From the NCBI GenBank assembly GCA_038501195.1, contig JBBPUQ010000003.1:3316501-3380500 (forward strand): a stretch of DNA of 64,000 nucleotides, in the 5' to 3' direction. Under the pieces are notes generated by a model. It ran no database searches and was not told the DNA's origin. It saw only the letters and a list, made by a program, of their open reading frames with translations. Numbering within the stretch: the first letter of the stretch is position 1; the number at the start of each line of letters is the position of its first letter. Positions 11,778 to 25,462 of this stretch are shown here, one piece after another. This DNA comes from Nemania diffusa. Taxonomy: Eukaryota; Ascomycota; Sordariomycetes; Xylariales; Xylariaceae. The translations under genes and the position numbers were made by a program.

Positions 11778-14700
11778 GATTCGTGTGATGGAAAAGAGAG
11801 CTATTTACCGGATTGGTACGGGGCTCGACTGTCAAGGATAGATTGTGAGTGGAATCTCACCGTGAGGAGTGAGTGATGTGAAGGCCTATTCTCGATTCTA
11901 TTATAGTCCGGGTAGGGAGCGGTATGCCGAGGTGAGGTTCTTGGAGATTTAATTCGAGGTGATATTTCTACGTGGTTGACGACAAGGATATAGCATATGG
12001 AGATCTAATTCGCTTAATACCTTAATGTTGAAAGTTAATATGTAGGATGATGGGGAGCTCATTTGAGCTTAAAAGAGAAAAGCCTATATAATTGCATTCG
12101 CAGTCCCTAATTCTTTCTGCTTGACTCACTAGATGTAGACCATTTTGTTGATAATAATTTTGGCTTTTGCTGCTGAAGTCTTGTTGCTAGTCTACGTTGT
12201 CTCATGGGAAGCACTGCCGCCATGCACACCTACACCGGGTTGTGTCTTTCACGGTACCCGATAGAGCTATGTTCTGCAGGTAGATCTCCCGTTCTTACGC
12301 GCTAGCAGGTAGATCTGATGTCTTAAGAAGATATAAATTTCCTAGATAGTCACTTTGTAAAACGCGAATCGACGTATTAAGGAGGTCACAGCTCTAAAGA
12401 GTGGCAGCTGTCTTAGACAGGTTGTATAAGACAGAATTAAGCTTATGATTATCTAGCGCGAATACCTTCTGGGACAGTTTCCTCCAAATCTAGGCGAGAC
12501 CAGCGGGATATTCCGAAACATGTAGGGGGAGCGTCATCGCGCATTATTCTGGAAGGGTTCCAGGGGCGAAAAAGCGACGCAACTCTGCATAGACGCGGGT
12601 CTCTCATGCCCTCTCCGACATCAAGGATGTGAGAGGCACTGCCACTCCTGTGTGGATGCTAGACATTACCGATTTGACGGGTGGGAATAAAGGATTAAGA
12701 AGAGCCTCACTTGTACTTACAGTACAGTTCTTCTGACCCCCACTACTGATATGGTGGCTACATAGTAGATAGTCTATCTATCTAGCTTGGTATTGCTAGT
12801 GATATCATACTAGACAGCTACCTTGTCTGCGTGGGCGCGGTTATTCTCGCTGCAGCTACTGCCGAGAGACGGGCCGATGATCAGCCTAACACCTGGGTCT
12901 GGTTTGGGCTTCCACTGACGACTGATGCCCAGGGCAGCCCAGGATTCCGACGAGGGCCGGCCGACTCACCGGGGGGAAGCAGATCTGCAGCGGCGAGAGT
13001 CGGCTTCTGGATTGTGTGGGCCTACGATGCTACATTTATATATGCATCCCACGGATAGAGAGCAAACATGTTTGGGGCTCGGTCGTAAATCTAGGATCGT
13101 CTAGCGGATCTCGGTGGCGATTGGCGGATATAGTCTCGTGTCTCGCTCTCCATAATGCGTTTCCCTATAACAGATCTAATCAGGCCAGCTCGAGTCTTTT
13201 GCTATAATAGTAGGTCCTGTTAAGTCCGCTGAGACGACAACGTTCCACGGTTCAAGCGGCTAGTCGACCACGGACGCTGCAGCTGAAGCAGTTAATCATG
13301 CAGCTGGCCCGCTGCTAGAAGCGTCTATAATGAGTGTGAGTGGGGAGTTCCCACGATCAATCCTGCAGATGGCCGAAAGAAGGCAACAAAAAGCTGCTAT
13401 AATGCTGATCAGAAGCAGGGTCTTTCGGGCTACTGCGGTACGAAGTATCACCAGTCTTGTATAACGAGTTGTTTGTGCTTGACTTGATGTTATCCGCAGC
13501 AGTATCGTATCCCTTAGGCGCTGGCGAACCACGAACCGCAGGTCGTTTACCGTAGCTTTGAGCACTTTGGGGGTGTGGTGGTATCCGGTTGTTCTAGCCT
13601 GAGGTGTAAAGAGCTCGCATACTCTATGGCACCATAACCTATCTACTGGAGGCAGGGATTTGGGATATATACATATCTGCCCTTTGAAGTCGGGCATCCC
13701 TGACTAGCCTACAAGAGAACGTGAATGGGGCTGGGTCGCTTGTTTCTAGAGCATCAAGGATGGTGTATAGATACCACGCCACTAGTAGGATTTGAGAGTT
13801 ATTACTGGACACGGTAAGAAGAGACTATCTAGAGAAGTTGGTGGTTGCTACCTACACAAGGGTTAATGCGTTTCGACGAGCGACGTACTTGGGGCTTTAT
13901 GCGGGAAGGCGAGTTTATAGTTGCGATGCAACCCGGTGGGAGCTCTATGACGGCAGCGTGCTGTTTCTTTCGTTGGGCTGGTCTGACCGACGTGTTCCGC
14001 GCTGCAATGGAACACACTTTTGCTTCCCGATCTCTAGCATCGGACAACGATAATGGCCCGAACACACCACAGTGTGGCATGGCAGAGAGAATTAACCCTG
14101 GAGACAACGTGCGTCGCATAGGTACGACCATGATTACTTATACCACGTCTGAGTGGCACTGCAGTCAACGTCCCAACGGCCGGCTCAATGCCACAGCATC
14201 CTCTACCCCACGTATAACATGCATGCTGCTGATCAGAGGTTCTGGACGCAACAGAGACACGAAGGGTTTCTTCCGCACCTAGCTATTTTGCGGGAGCTGT
14301 CGGTCTCACCGTGAGGATCTCTCATCAATGGATTACTAGCAAAGGCCTCAAGCTTGTTCTGTGATCTCCAACAAGAGTATAGATATTAATAATCTCTCTT
14401 TGGCGAGCTTGCTTGCTTGTATGTATGCATCGGAAGTATCATGAAACCAGCCCGTGGTGTGCGGGGGACCGGGTGCCTGGTAAAAGCTAAGTAATGCGGA
14501 ACCGAGGATATGGACGCACATAGGTAGGCAGTGTATCTCAACAATGAATGAGTAATGATGCTAAGCTCTATCACGGGACCATGAGAACCTACAGACCCGC
14601 GTTCATCATACAATAACGTCACACATTGTCTCTGGTTAAATATATGTCCCGTCACGTACTCCCCATCTATGAAAGTATCATATCACTGCCATGAAACTAC

Positions 14701-17569
14701 CTAACTGGAGCCGTGGCATTGCTCGTCCAGGGCTGCAGGAACTATTAAGATCTATGTCCTCAGTAGTAAACCAGTAATGGCGAGCGCCATGGCTATTAAT
14801 AAACCCACGCAAATGGTGATTGGATACCTACGCTAGATAGCAGAGGAAGGTCGAGACTCGAGAGGTACAATAGGTACTTTACAGACCACTGCTTCTACGA
14901 GGCATCCGCACGTATCTTACGACGTACTAGCCCTTTCAAGGTTGGCCTGTAGGCTTTCGTGAAATGGTGTCCGGAAAGTCTGGGGTAACAGGGATATAGT
15001 CGCAACATGACCCTTGAACGTGTTCGAATTCGATGCTATGGTAATTGCTTACCTATAGTAGATGAACGCTTTTCCGGGGAGTCTGGGATACATCGGGCTA
15101 GAGAGGTAGTATTCTCAACGGCACCGGGACGATTTTCATCTCCGTGGAAAGCAGCATATTTCCGAGCATCTTGAGATACTTGCTGTGAAACAGATACCCG
15201 AGCTCACGATGCCTACCTAGCTACTCATACAAGAGCGCTAATGTAGCAGCAGCTTCAAGCCAGTACTGGGTTTGGATAGGTATGTTTATACTCAACGTGT
15301 AAGCGAATGAGGCGCCTATCGAGACGGTCTACCGCGTAGTTATCTGGCTATTCATTTGTATGTTCGCGTAGAGAACTCGAGATTCCCTGTAGCTCGGACT
15401 CGTACGATGCACTATGTATGTAGGTAGCGGTTGGTATGTACCACAATGCTGTCATATTCTGTGTGGCATGTGAAGAGATTAGATAGATACAGCGAGGATT
15501 GAAGATTACCCAGAGGTTTTGGCTGGGAACTTCGAGCCAATAGCAAGCACAGGAGACAGCCGGCGGGTGGACGGTGAGCATGGCTTCAAGGGCTGTTCCT
15601 TGTCAAAAACTGTTCACCTGACCTCTGGAGGATTTATCCTCCATTCGTTGAGACAATTGATCATGGGCTAAATTGCGCCGAGCCCTCGACGGTGTCTACC
15701 GCCACTGCTCCCCGAGCAAGGGATCGTCCATCTACTACCTACTGTAGCTCTCGAGTCGGCTATACTGCACATATTTAAAGTATCGGGGTATGGGTAGCTT
15801 GGAGTCTGCACCGACTGAATCAGGGCACCGAGAGTTGGGGAAATTTGGAGACGGCTTCGAGGCTGACTTGGAGGTCCCTTCAGTCAGATATTGGTAAAAG
15901 CTCTCGCTCTGTATTATCTACACAGTAGCATTATGCTGATCTGTTTCGGCTATAAGATATATATCGTCGGAGATACCCAGAAGCTTGAGATAGCAAACTT
16001 AAACATTCTCAAACGACTTAGCATGTAAAATATTTCGTCAAAGTTTTTATTAATTAGTAGAGTCGTCAATTCGTTAGATTTGCGCCTATTTTGACGGATT
16101 AGAATCATTTGAAAACGAAGTAGGGCGTCGAAAAGACGGTCGTGGTTGAAGATGGCATTTTCGATACTTACACTGCCTACACTCTGCATCACTATGCCTG
16201 GTACACCGGAAACATTACGTCGCCATGCGTCTCTTTTATTGGCTTGACTTTGATCAATGCGCAGGTTATCACGCCATTGCCTTGGAACACCTATCAAGGC
16301 TATCATGTCGAGCGGCGGCTTGGACGAGACTCTCAAGCCGCTATCTATTACTAGCACTAATATGCCCCTGTCGGTATGTAGGTAGGTGTGATCGAACCCT
16401 GAGCCGAGTTAATAATTCTTGGTCTATTACCTAGGTAGTGTAGCTAGTTATAGATATAGATATATGTCACATGAATACGTACTGTCTTCTATGTAGTCTA
16501 AGTAGTATGGGCTAGTAAGACTGTCATATGTATTTCATCAGACAATGACGCGGTCTGTTGTACACTGTAGGTATAATACGTAGTGTCTTGACACGCACAA
16601 GTAAAGCCTATGAGAAGGCTATGGCTTTTGATCCAGATGAATAGTTTAATATCGGGCTTCATTAGCAGTTCCGTCGTCGTCGGTATTATCGCGTCGCTTG
16701 ATTGGAGATTCGTGGTAGCGTGACGGCGGGCTGGGTGCCGGTTCTTAAAGCTGGGATTTATTTATACTATTTGGACAGCTCTACCCCGTCCTGATTTGTG
16801 TCCTTGGTTAGCTGGCTCGTAAATTGGCTCGTAAATACTGCTTGTGACCAGGTATATACAAACTATGAGTGAAACAGTGCGGTGGCTCATGAGACAGAAA
16901 CAGTCGGTGGACTCGTCCCGGATACTGAACAGCTTCGAGCCGACGACCTTCCTAACTTAGAAGCATACTTGAACACTACATATTTTAATGAAATAATGAT
17001 TTTGTTGCAATTTAAACTTGTGGGAATAACTGCACGGAATTTTAGGTGCGTTTCTAGACTATCTAGGTGAATACCGAATGTGTATGAAGAAATTAATGGT
17101 TGGTAGCCTTTTGCCGATCTACCTACACTAAATAATACGGTATAAGTCTACCTGCTTGTGGTGTAAATCCCTGTCATGATTTCTGTTTCGGGGTAACCCC
17201 ATGGACAAAGATAGACATACGCATGAGCGATCAGATCTCTGCGATTATATGGGAATACCTACAATTGAAAAATTTTATCGATCGATTCTCCCCTAACTTC
17301 ACGGGTTACCGTTTTGTAATTAGGCGTGTTGGGCGGCTATCGAGTATCTGGACTAACACGGCCCTTATGAGTCGCCGCTTCGTGGGAGTTAGGAACACGA
17401 CGGTGTCTCGCAGCATGCATGCTATGCAGTAGTTACTGGATACCCAGCATCCAGTAAGGGCATTGTGGGATACCTACTACGTATTAGATACTACAATACC
17501 GTCGTTCTGCGCCGGTGTGCTACACGGCTAGCCTATGTAGACTGCCCGGAGAGGTATGTAGTGGAGGTC

Positions 17570-20500
17570 GTTCGTCTCACACCCATACCTACTACCTAGT
17601 AGGTACCTACATAGGTAGGTTAGGCGATGCAAAAATAGAACACTCCTAGTCTATCAAGTCTGTATCCTAAAACGGCCAAAGCTGCTGTTCGGTTGTACCT
17701 ATGCGCATGATAAATACTACATATGCTTTAAACAGACTCTAGACAGGCTCGAGCACAATTAGGTGCATACCTACTACAAAGTGACGCTGCCGGAATCTTG
17801 GGATCTTTTAAGTACCTACGTTGACTACCTGTACCTAGGTAGGATGTATATTTCCCCTATGATAGCGCCGTTATAGCCTTAAACAGACAATTAGGGCATT
17901 AAAGCCACAGAATATGGCTTGGCTTTGGGGGGCTACGGTCTGCCATTAGGTACACGATCTAGTGCTCTAAACTACAGAGAGAGCCCTGCTAAATAAATGA
18001 ATTTCTATGTAGATGGAGGCTTATTCCTAAGTACATACTACCTAGCATTGACAGAACGTTTTACGTCTAATACAACTCTGTCCACCCATAGTGGCTTTCA
18101 GACCCTGCACAGTGGTAACCCAGAGCTCCGGGGCACTATCTATGGAGGTACATACCTACTTGGTAGGTAGCATAGGCACAGTAGGATGTAGCGTAAGAGG
18201 TACCTATGTAGTCTACTTGGTACTCTAGGGATGATAGGGCATCTACATACGTAATAGCAAGTTGCGCAAGCTCCCAAGCGTGTTACCTACGCATACAAGT
18301 GGTGTCGACGACGTCCAAGGACAGTACAGAAACCCGAACACCTAACATGCCCTAGTGTCGAAAGAACCAAGGCTGTGGACTAAAGCTGATAGCACAGATC
18401 GTACGTTCCCTTCTGATACCATTGCATCCATGCCCTGCGCCGCGATATGCTACATATGCCATGCAAAGCGGTGGAGTCCCGTCGGGCTCATTCAATCAGC
18501 TCGCCCGTTGCCCAAGACGTACATGATGCAGGCCGCGTCGAAGTGTGAGTCAACGCAGTGATACCACTGCACAACCTAGCAAACAGGCCTCGTGCAGATG
18601 CAAACTAGAGCAGATACGGCCTCTTGAGGTAAGGACGCAGGTAGGCCTGCAGTCCATCCCATGTACTTATGTATGTTGGTATGTGCTACTGCTGTAAGTA
18701 ATGTTCCATAGAAGTCAGTTAGGTACTATGTAGGTAGGTGGGTATGTAAGTCACCTCGGACTTATAACAGCTACGAGCATATTCTTGCTCGATAAGCCAT
18801 CATAGATGGGCTATCTTCATGAGCTTTTTGTGCTATATTACTGTAGGGAGAGTCATTGAACGGCAATTCATGTTGGCCTGCTGAACCATCTCAACACCGG
18901 TCGGTATAAGTGCTAAGTGATTTTGGGTTCCACGTTGACTCTACTTACCGAAGTTATTATGGAAATACTCTTACCGTGATAGTAAAATTTTCATTCCAAA
19001 ACAAGTATAAAGGTCTCGAAGGATTGTTATTTTTTGCACAATTATGGATTCTCGTAGATAAAGACTAGACATGTGCTGCAGTTATCATATATATATATAT
19101 ATATATAATATGTGTACTTGCCCTATATAATGACTGGTGACAAGGTGAATCCAAATCAATAGAATTGGATCCTCCCTTACTGGTATGTACTTGTAACTAG
19201 TTGAGATAGGCACAGTAGCAACAATGACAAGTAACACCCGAGACGGGCGCTATCTATCTAGCGATGTCACTCGATATACTGCGTAGAATACCACTATCCA
19301 GTATGTACAGTATAAGTAAGGGCACCGGAATGGCAAAAGGGTCGTCTAGCGGAGAAAGAAGGAAGCAATGCAACACCAGGCTGCGTGATGGGGCTAAGGT
19401 GGGCTACTCTGTATGGGATTCCTAGTTCCGAAAGGGTACCTGGCCTGCCGGTCTCTTGTACCCTGAGGGCTGCGCACCTTGTGACCGCAAATCCACTCTC
19501 GCTTGCGGGTCAGACAAGGGTAGGTCGAAGAGACTGGCCACTAGAATCACGTACAGCGGTCTGAGCCTGGATCGAGGTGGCTTGTTTGGTGAAGCTTGAC
19601 CCCTGACACAACTAAGAAACAGACTACCTAGAGACCCATATGCAAAGTACAACTACCGGCGTCTGGTGTATCGACAAAGCATCACTTTGTCCATCAATGC
19701 ATTCAAGTCATTCTGGCCTGCAATGATACCTACCTGCAAATACCATACAATATGCAGACCATAGCGATATTATATAGTTATAGGCTCACCATTTCTTCTT
19801 AACTAAGATGAGGCTTGTAATTTACTGTAATTGCTGTCCAGTGGGAGTTGCATTAGTAGTCGTCTCAACTAGAGGCAGCTAACAAAGACTTATCTGGTAG
19901 CTTACCTACCTGGCTACCTAAGTATATAAGTTTGTGCTCCCGCTATCTAGGTGTTTACTGCGTACAGACTGCTGCTGTACGTAGCCCGGCAGTAACCCTA
20001 GCCAGCCGCGGTGATCATTCGGTTCTTTCATAATACATGAATACCACATACAATTCATTTCAATATTACTTTCAACCAGGCTGGGCTACTGCTCTGTTCT
20101 ACCGAGGTATCTACAATTGCCATGGGTTTAATACAAGTAAGTAGTTGCTGATCATATCCTGGAATAGCAAGCACCCCCCGAGGGGATGCCTTGCTATTAC
20201 CTACGCATAGGCTTAACAAACTGTCTTCAAACTGAGTAACTGTCTTTGCTGCAGACGATAGTATTGTTCTATGGTTTTTTCTGTGTATTGTGCTGAGCCT
20301 GGCTACCTTGTAGCTAAGTTTGTCATAATAATAATTATTAGGTACTCAGGCTGAGCCGAACTGGGTGTGTAGTAGGTACGCATATGTGATAGTTTGTCTT
20401 TTAAGTTAAAGCGCATCGCCCATAGTTTGGTAGGAACTTTCGATCCAAATTGTCCGAAAATTAGACATCTTTACCCAGTATTCACCCATGTGGTCCAGGT

Positions 20501-21210
20501 GAGCATACCAGTTATCATTGCCCAAATTGGGGACTGCGAATAAATGACGATATGTGCCTGTATGGCTGGCATCGGACTATGTTGCAGCAATTGAGGCGTT
20601 ATGCAATTATGAAGCTCCTCTACCCACCTACACAACCCCTCCATTAGCCACCCAATCAATCCCACCCTGCTCACAAGTACCTTGGGTAGCCTAGGTACGC
20701 TATGGTCTGTTCCTTCAATTGTGAAGCTCCCCACCACACCTTAGCGTGCACCTCAACACCTCCCACCTCGAACCTCGCATTTTCACACGATGACCTCTCG
20801 CTCTCTTTCAGATTTTTTTTTCTTTCGCAGGGTCTTTGAATTATGTAGTACTGTTCCATATTACCATCTCATTTTGGCATGTAAGTAGCAGATAGGCATC
20901 CACATACAGCTACCTTGGTAGTTTCCTACCCACTTCCATAGAATCCCATACTACACTGTATATGGCCTAACTTCATTACTACCTAATCTACCTACTTGTA
21001 GGTATCAAAAGTACTAGTGTAACCAACCTGCTTGAGTACCTCGGACTAGTACGGTCTTAGGTACCTACATAACCCAGACCGCAAGTAGGGAGGTACCTAT
21101 CTACACTACAACCTGTCTGCCAATTCTCGATTTTTCGACTAGCCGAACGGTAGGAATAGTACGTAGAGTAGGTACTGTATACCTGGGTACATTAGGTACT
21201 TAGAGGACCC
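17570..21210. repeat. Dispersed TAGGTA/TACCTA motif clusters
   Basis: Clusters of the hexamer TAGGTA and its complement, often fused into palindromes such as CTACCTAGTAGGTACC, occur near 17586-17622, 17813-17845, 18148-18215, 18721-18748, 19908-19925, 20985-21006, 21056-21100 and 21165-21203. Similar motifs recur at 3411, 31616, 33066 and 33745-33790. They lie outside coding sequence. This kind of motif is common in intergenic DNA of filamentous ascomycetes; its role is unknown. Confidence 0.6.
19087..19107. repeat. AT dinucleotide microsatellite
   Basis: An uninterrupted run of about ten AT units in gene-free DNA. Confidence 0.9.
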
Positions 21211-21515
21211 GACCAGAATCGCGAACACGCACTAACCTTTTTGTGCCTGCCTGTCACTTCCCTACCTTATCCCCACCAACTACCTAACTGCTACCAACCA
21301 CCACCACTACACTACCTACCTAACCAACCTACTTGGATTTCCAATCGTTGCTCTCGACACTGGAACCGCTGCCACAATATCGTCAATTACTTACTTCTCC
21401 CGAGCCAGCAGACTTGTCTTCTTACAATAGAGTCCACGGTTCTGCGCCGTTGGAATATCCTTATCCTCTTCCCCTCCTCCTCCTCTCCTGCTCGCTTTGT
21501 GCACGTCGAGCCGTC

Positions 21516-24500
21516 ATGTCCAATTCGTCGCCGCCTGTCGCCTCAGCTCCTGCGACCAACGCTAGCAACGATGATTCTGGTATGCCCGCCCGCCCACCAA
21601 CCCACCAAGCACCCAGCACCAAGCACCAAGCACCACCAGGAGGGAAGATTGGATTGCCCCCCCATTCTGCCCCTCCATCCCTCCATCTCAGCTCCCCTCC
21701 TCAATCGATGCCTATCAATCCATCAATCAATATCGATCAATCAAGACAGCCAGCTAGCCATTCATTCATCCATCCATCCATCTGCCTCTATCTGAGTCTC
21801 TTTTTTCTACCATTGTTAGCGACTTTCTGCTCGGAGATCCCGCGACGCATGGAATTTCTCAACTCCTTCTTTGTGGTGATTACTGACAATGACTGCCAAT
21901 GCTCCAGCATCCACCATTACCGTGAATACGACAACCAAAGCTCCCACGCCCACCTCCGCGCCCGCTCCCTTCCCGCCGCCCAAGACCGATAAGCCGCGCC
22001 CTCATGTCTGCGCCACTTGCCAGCGCTCCTTCGCACGCCTCGAGCATCTGAAGCGACATGAGCGCTCTCACACGAAAGAGAAGCCCTTCGAGTGCCCCGA
22101 GTGCACGAGATGCTTTGCTCGTCGAGACTTGTTGCTGCGCCACCAGCAGAAGCTTCACCAGTCGACCACTCCCTCGTCGCGGCCGCGGAACCGGCGGGAG
22201 AGCACTAGCAGTACTGCCACTGCTCAGAGCCGTGCTCGAAAAAATAGCGTCGCTGGTACCAATGCTGCCTCTGCAGCTGCCGCTGCCGCCGCCGCCTCCA
22301 ACAATGGCCAAATGCGACCACGGGCAAATACTATCAGCCATGTCGACCCGAACCATGTGCAGATGATTGCTGCTGCTAACGCCTCCGTCGCCCGGAGTCA
22401 GCACATGCCCGCTGCCCACCACAGTCGCCACCAGAGCCTTGTGGGTTTGCCGATGCAGTCCATGGACCATCCCTTCGTTGGCATGTCCTCCGTCATGGGC
22501 CATCGCGGCATGAGCCACGGCCTACCTAACCTGCCTAAGCTTGAGACCCATGGTATGCATGCTATGGACTTCAGTGCTGGCCTGCGCACAGCCCCTCCGT
22601 TGGCGTTCCAGCCCGACTTTGAATTTGAGCAACTCTTGTTCGGCCAACCGGGCTCGACCATAAACCCGAACGCACTTCATTATACCGAGTCGCCTCATTC
22701 CATGTCGCTAGATCCAACTTCCCCGTTTGGCAATAGCATGGCGGACATGTCTACAAGTCAACATGTCGACGACAGTTTTGACTGGCTCACTGGATTTGAG
22801 CAGGGCATGTCGTTCAACACCAATCCGCATGAGCATGCCGTTGATGGCTCATCCCCTTCTGCAATGAGTACGACCAGCCAGAGTGGCATTAGTGATGTGA
22901 TGCTCGACGGGTCGAACAACACGACCATGCCGGCCGTTACTGGCTCCATCTGGCAGTCTACTCTTATGGGGCCTCCACAAGTTGGTAACCCATTTTCCAT
23001 GGACATGAGCAGTGGCGTCTTCCCAGATTTATTGAATGGTGCTCCTGTCTCGCCGCAACCTCCGGCCCAGAAGACTATGAGTGACGTTTACTTCTCGACA
23101 CCACCATCTTCCATGAGTTCTTTGAGCCCTTCGATCATGCCAGGTCTGGCAGCGCAAAATATGAATCACGCCCTGAATTTCGGACCGAGCCCGGAGACTC
23201 CTACTTCCATGGGTGGTGGCCATCAATCTCACTCGCCGGTAGCCACAATCACCGATGCTACAAGGAGCGCTATCATCGCCGCTCTTTCCCAGTGTACTGC
23301 TATGGGCAGTAGTCGCAAATATTCATTCCCTTCCCCGAATTCCCCCATGTCTCCTCAAATTCAGCCTAGCCAAGATAGTGTGCCAGAAATCGCCAAAAGT
23401 TTGCCTAACACCCAAGACCTACAGCGATACGTCGGTAGCTATCTTCGGTACTGCCATCCGCATTTACCATTCTTGCATATACCTACTTTGTCTTTCGATA
23501 TGCCGCCCACGATAACCGGGCGACCAGGTACCGCTGGTGGTAGTGGGTGTCTGATCTTGTCTATGGCCGCCATTGGTGCGCTGTATGAACCCGACCGAGA
23601 AGTGTCCCGAGAGCTGTTTGAAATGGCCAAGAAAATGATTCAATTGTATCTGGAGGAGCGGCGAAAGGCAGATATGCGCAAGGCTGATTTTCGGCGAACA
23701 CCTGCATCTGATCAGGGCACGCAGGGATCTGACTCTTTCGTCCACACGCCATTGTGGCTCGTTCAGGCTATGTTGCTTAATGTCGTATACGGCCATAACT
23801 GCTCTGACAAGATTGCCAACGACATTGCATCTACCCATTCCGCTGCGTTAGTGAGTCTTGCTCAGGCGGCTGGTTTACTCCGACCCCTTGCGCTGGACTC
23901 GGCCGAGATCCGGGAGGTACAAGTGAACGATGCTGAGGGAAATTGGAACGGCGGAGTAAAAGCTGAGACCGACGAACAAGCGGAATGGTTACGGTGGAAG
24001 ACCATGGAGGAGCGCAAGCGAACCCTCTACATCGTCTTCATTCTTTCTAGTCTACTGGTGGCTGCCTATAATCATGTACCAGCGCTGACTAACTCGGAAA
24101 TCTTGCTCGATCTACCCTGTGACGAAGAGTTTTTTGCCGCCGAGAGTGCGGCGGCATTTCAACTGAAAGGCGGTGCCCGAGCTGCGAATCATAACCGGAT
24201 GACATTCCACGAAGCGTTGGGGGAGTTACTTCTCACTAATGAAAAACAACAGAAACTAGCTTTCAGCAGTAATCACCAGTCATTTGGACCCGCGGTCAAT
24301 ATGCATGATATCCCCAAAAGCGAGTTGAAACCAAGCACCCTCGGCTGTCTTGTTCTCATCAATGCACTGCACAATTATATCTGGGAGACACGGCAGCGTC
24401 ATCATAACAAAGTCTGGACGAATGAAGAGACCGAAAAGATGCATCGTCATATCGAGCCGGCGTTAAAGGCGTGGCAATCCGCCTGGGCGAGCAACCCACA

Positions 24501-25462
24501 CCATAGTTTGGAAAGGCCAAATCCCTTCGGTATGGGTCCGTTATCGGCCGATGCCATCCCCTTACTCGATCTAGCCTACGTTCGTCTCTTTGTAAATATG
24601 GCACGGACCAAGGAAAAGTTTTGGCAGCGTGACTGGGCAGGCTTGGCCGAAGAGCTGTCCCGTGGGACTGACATCGTCCAGCATGCTGGACACTCTCCCG
24701 CGTCCAATACTGAATCGATGACAGATCCTTCGGAAGCGTCGGCTAATAGTTCTGTTTTTGTTGACTCGCCTCCCACTCAGTCCTCTTCGCCCGAGTTTTC
24801 CGCTGCCAAATTTCCTTCCGCTTTATCTACTCAGCCACAATCACAATCTCCGAGTTCTAGCCGACTTATCTCACGCCGAGAAAAACACTTACGCAAGGCC
24901 GCATTTTATGCCGCGGATTCATTATCTATGCCTGACAAATTAGGAGTGACGTATGCGGAATTTACCAGTCGAGATCTCCCAGTACAGTCCGCCATGTGTT
25001 CCTTCGACTGCGCACAGGTTCTCGCCGAGTGGATTTCAACTCTCCAAGATCGTGTAGGGAGATACTTGGGTATACTTGGGAAAGATGACGTTGATTTAAC
25101 TGGAGTTCCTGCTGTTGTGCTTCTGGAGGAAGAGGACATGAAACTTATCCTTAAAATTCGAGAGCTTCTAGCAAGCGCCGAGATGAAGATGAACATTGAT
25201 TTAGCGAATGGTAGTATCGACGGTAACTTCAATCCCAAGTTACAGCTAGACACGATGGGTGGATATGCTAGCAAAATTCTGCGCGTGACGGCCTGCATGC
25301 TAGAGAAGTCGGCCGTGTGGCCAGGTGAGCAAAGAAGGCATCTTTATTCGAACCACGCTAATATGACTTATAGTTCTCAATCTAATGGCGAGCTGCCTCG
25401 AGGCCCACGCCGAGATTAGTCGACTTCGGGCAGAGAAGTCGGTGCTAGCTACCAGTGAGTGA
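21516..25462 (+). CDS. C2H2 zinc-finger / fungal_trans transcription factor (AmdX-like)
   Basis: Exons are 21516..21579, 21908..25324 and 25374..25462, giving 1189 residues. The 328-bp first intron starts GTATGC, has a TACTGAC branch site and ends CCAG. The last intron (49 bp, GTGAGC...TATAG) replaces a weak read-through tail with [18 protein letters not shown], which fits the family better. Two adjacent C2H2 fingers lie at about 53-75 and 81-104 ([16 protein letters not shown]). A poly-Ala stretch and a long disordered Ser/Pro/Met-rich region follow. The fungal_trans regulatory region spans about 525-915. The finger pair is very like that of Aspergillus AmdX and relatives, nuclear activators of nitrogen and carbon source genes. 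The true target genes cannot be read from sequence. The leader is pyrimidine-rich, and intron 1 holds a CATC microsatellite near 21765. Confidence 0.88.

Larger units (their letters stand above)
11778..21515. other. Long gene desert with TAGGTA motifs and relic sequence
   Basis: Nearly 10 kb without a gene I can support. Open frames of 60-145 codons (for example 13845-14282 plus, 13296-13697 minus, 15950-16357 minus) overlap on both strands, have no recognisable motif and are not continued by plausible splices. From about 16.4 kb onward TAGGTA/TACCTA motifs and their palindromes become frequent. The last ~300 bp (21220-21515) is pyrimidine-rich and is probably the promoter and leader of the downstream zinc-finger gene. 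Confidence 0.5.

Noticed and set aside
13838..14282. Open frames of 71-145 codons on both strands
   Set aside because: No start context, domain, intron continuation or matching strand bias; they overlap each other on opposite strands.
21241..21992. Open plus-strand frames of 184 and 219 codons before the zinc-finger gene
   Set aside because: They run through the pyrimidine-rich leader and the first intron of the zinc-finger gene and encode low-complexity Pro/Ser/His sequence.
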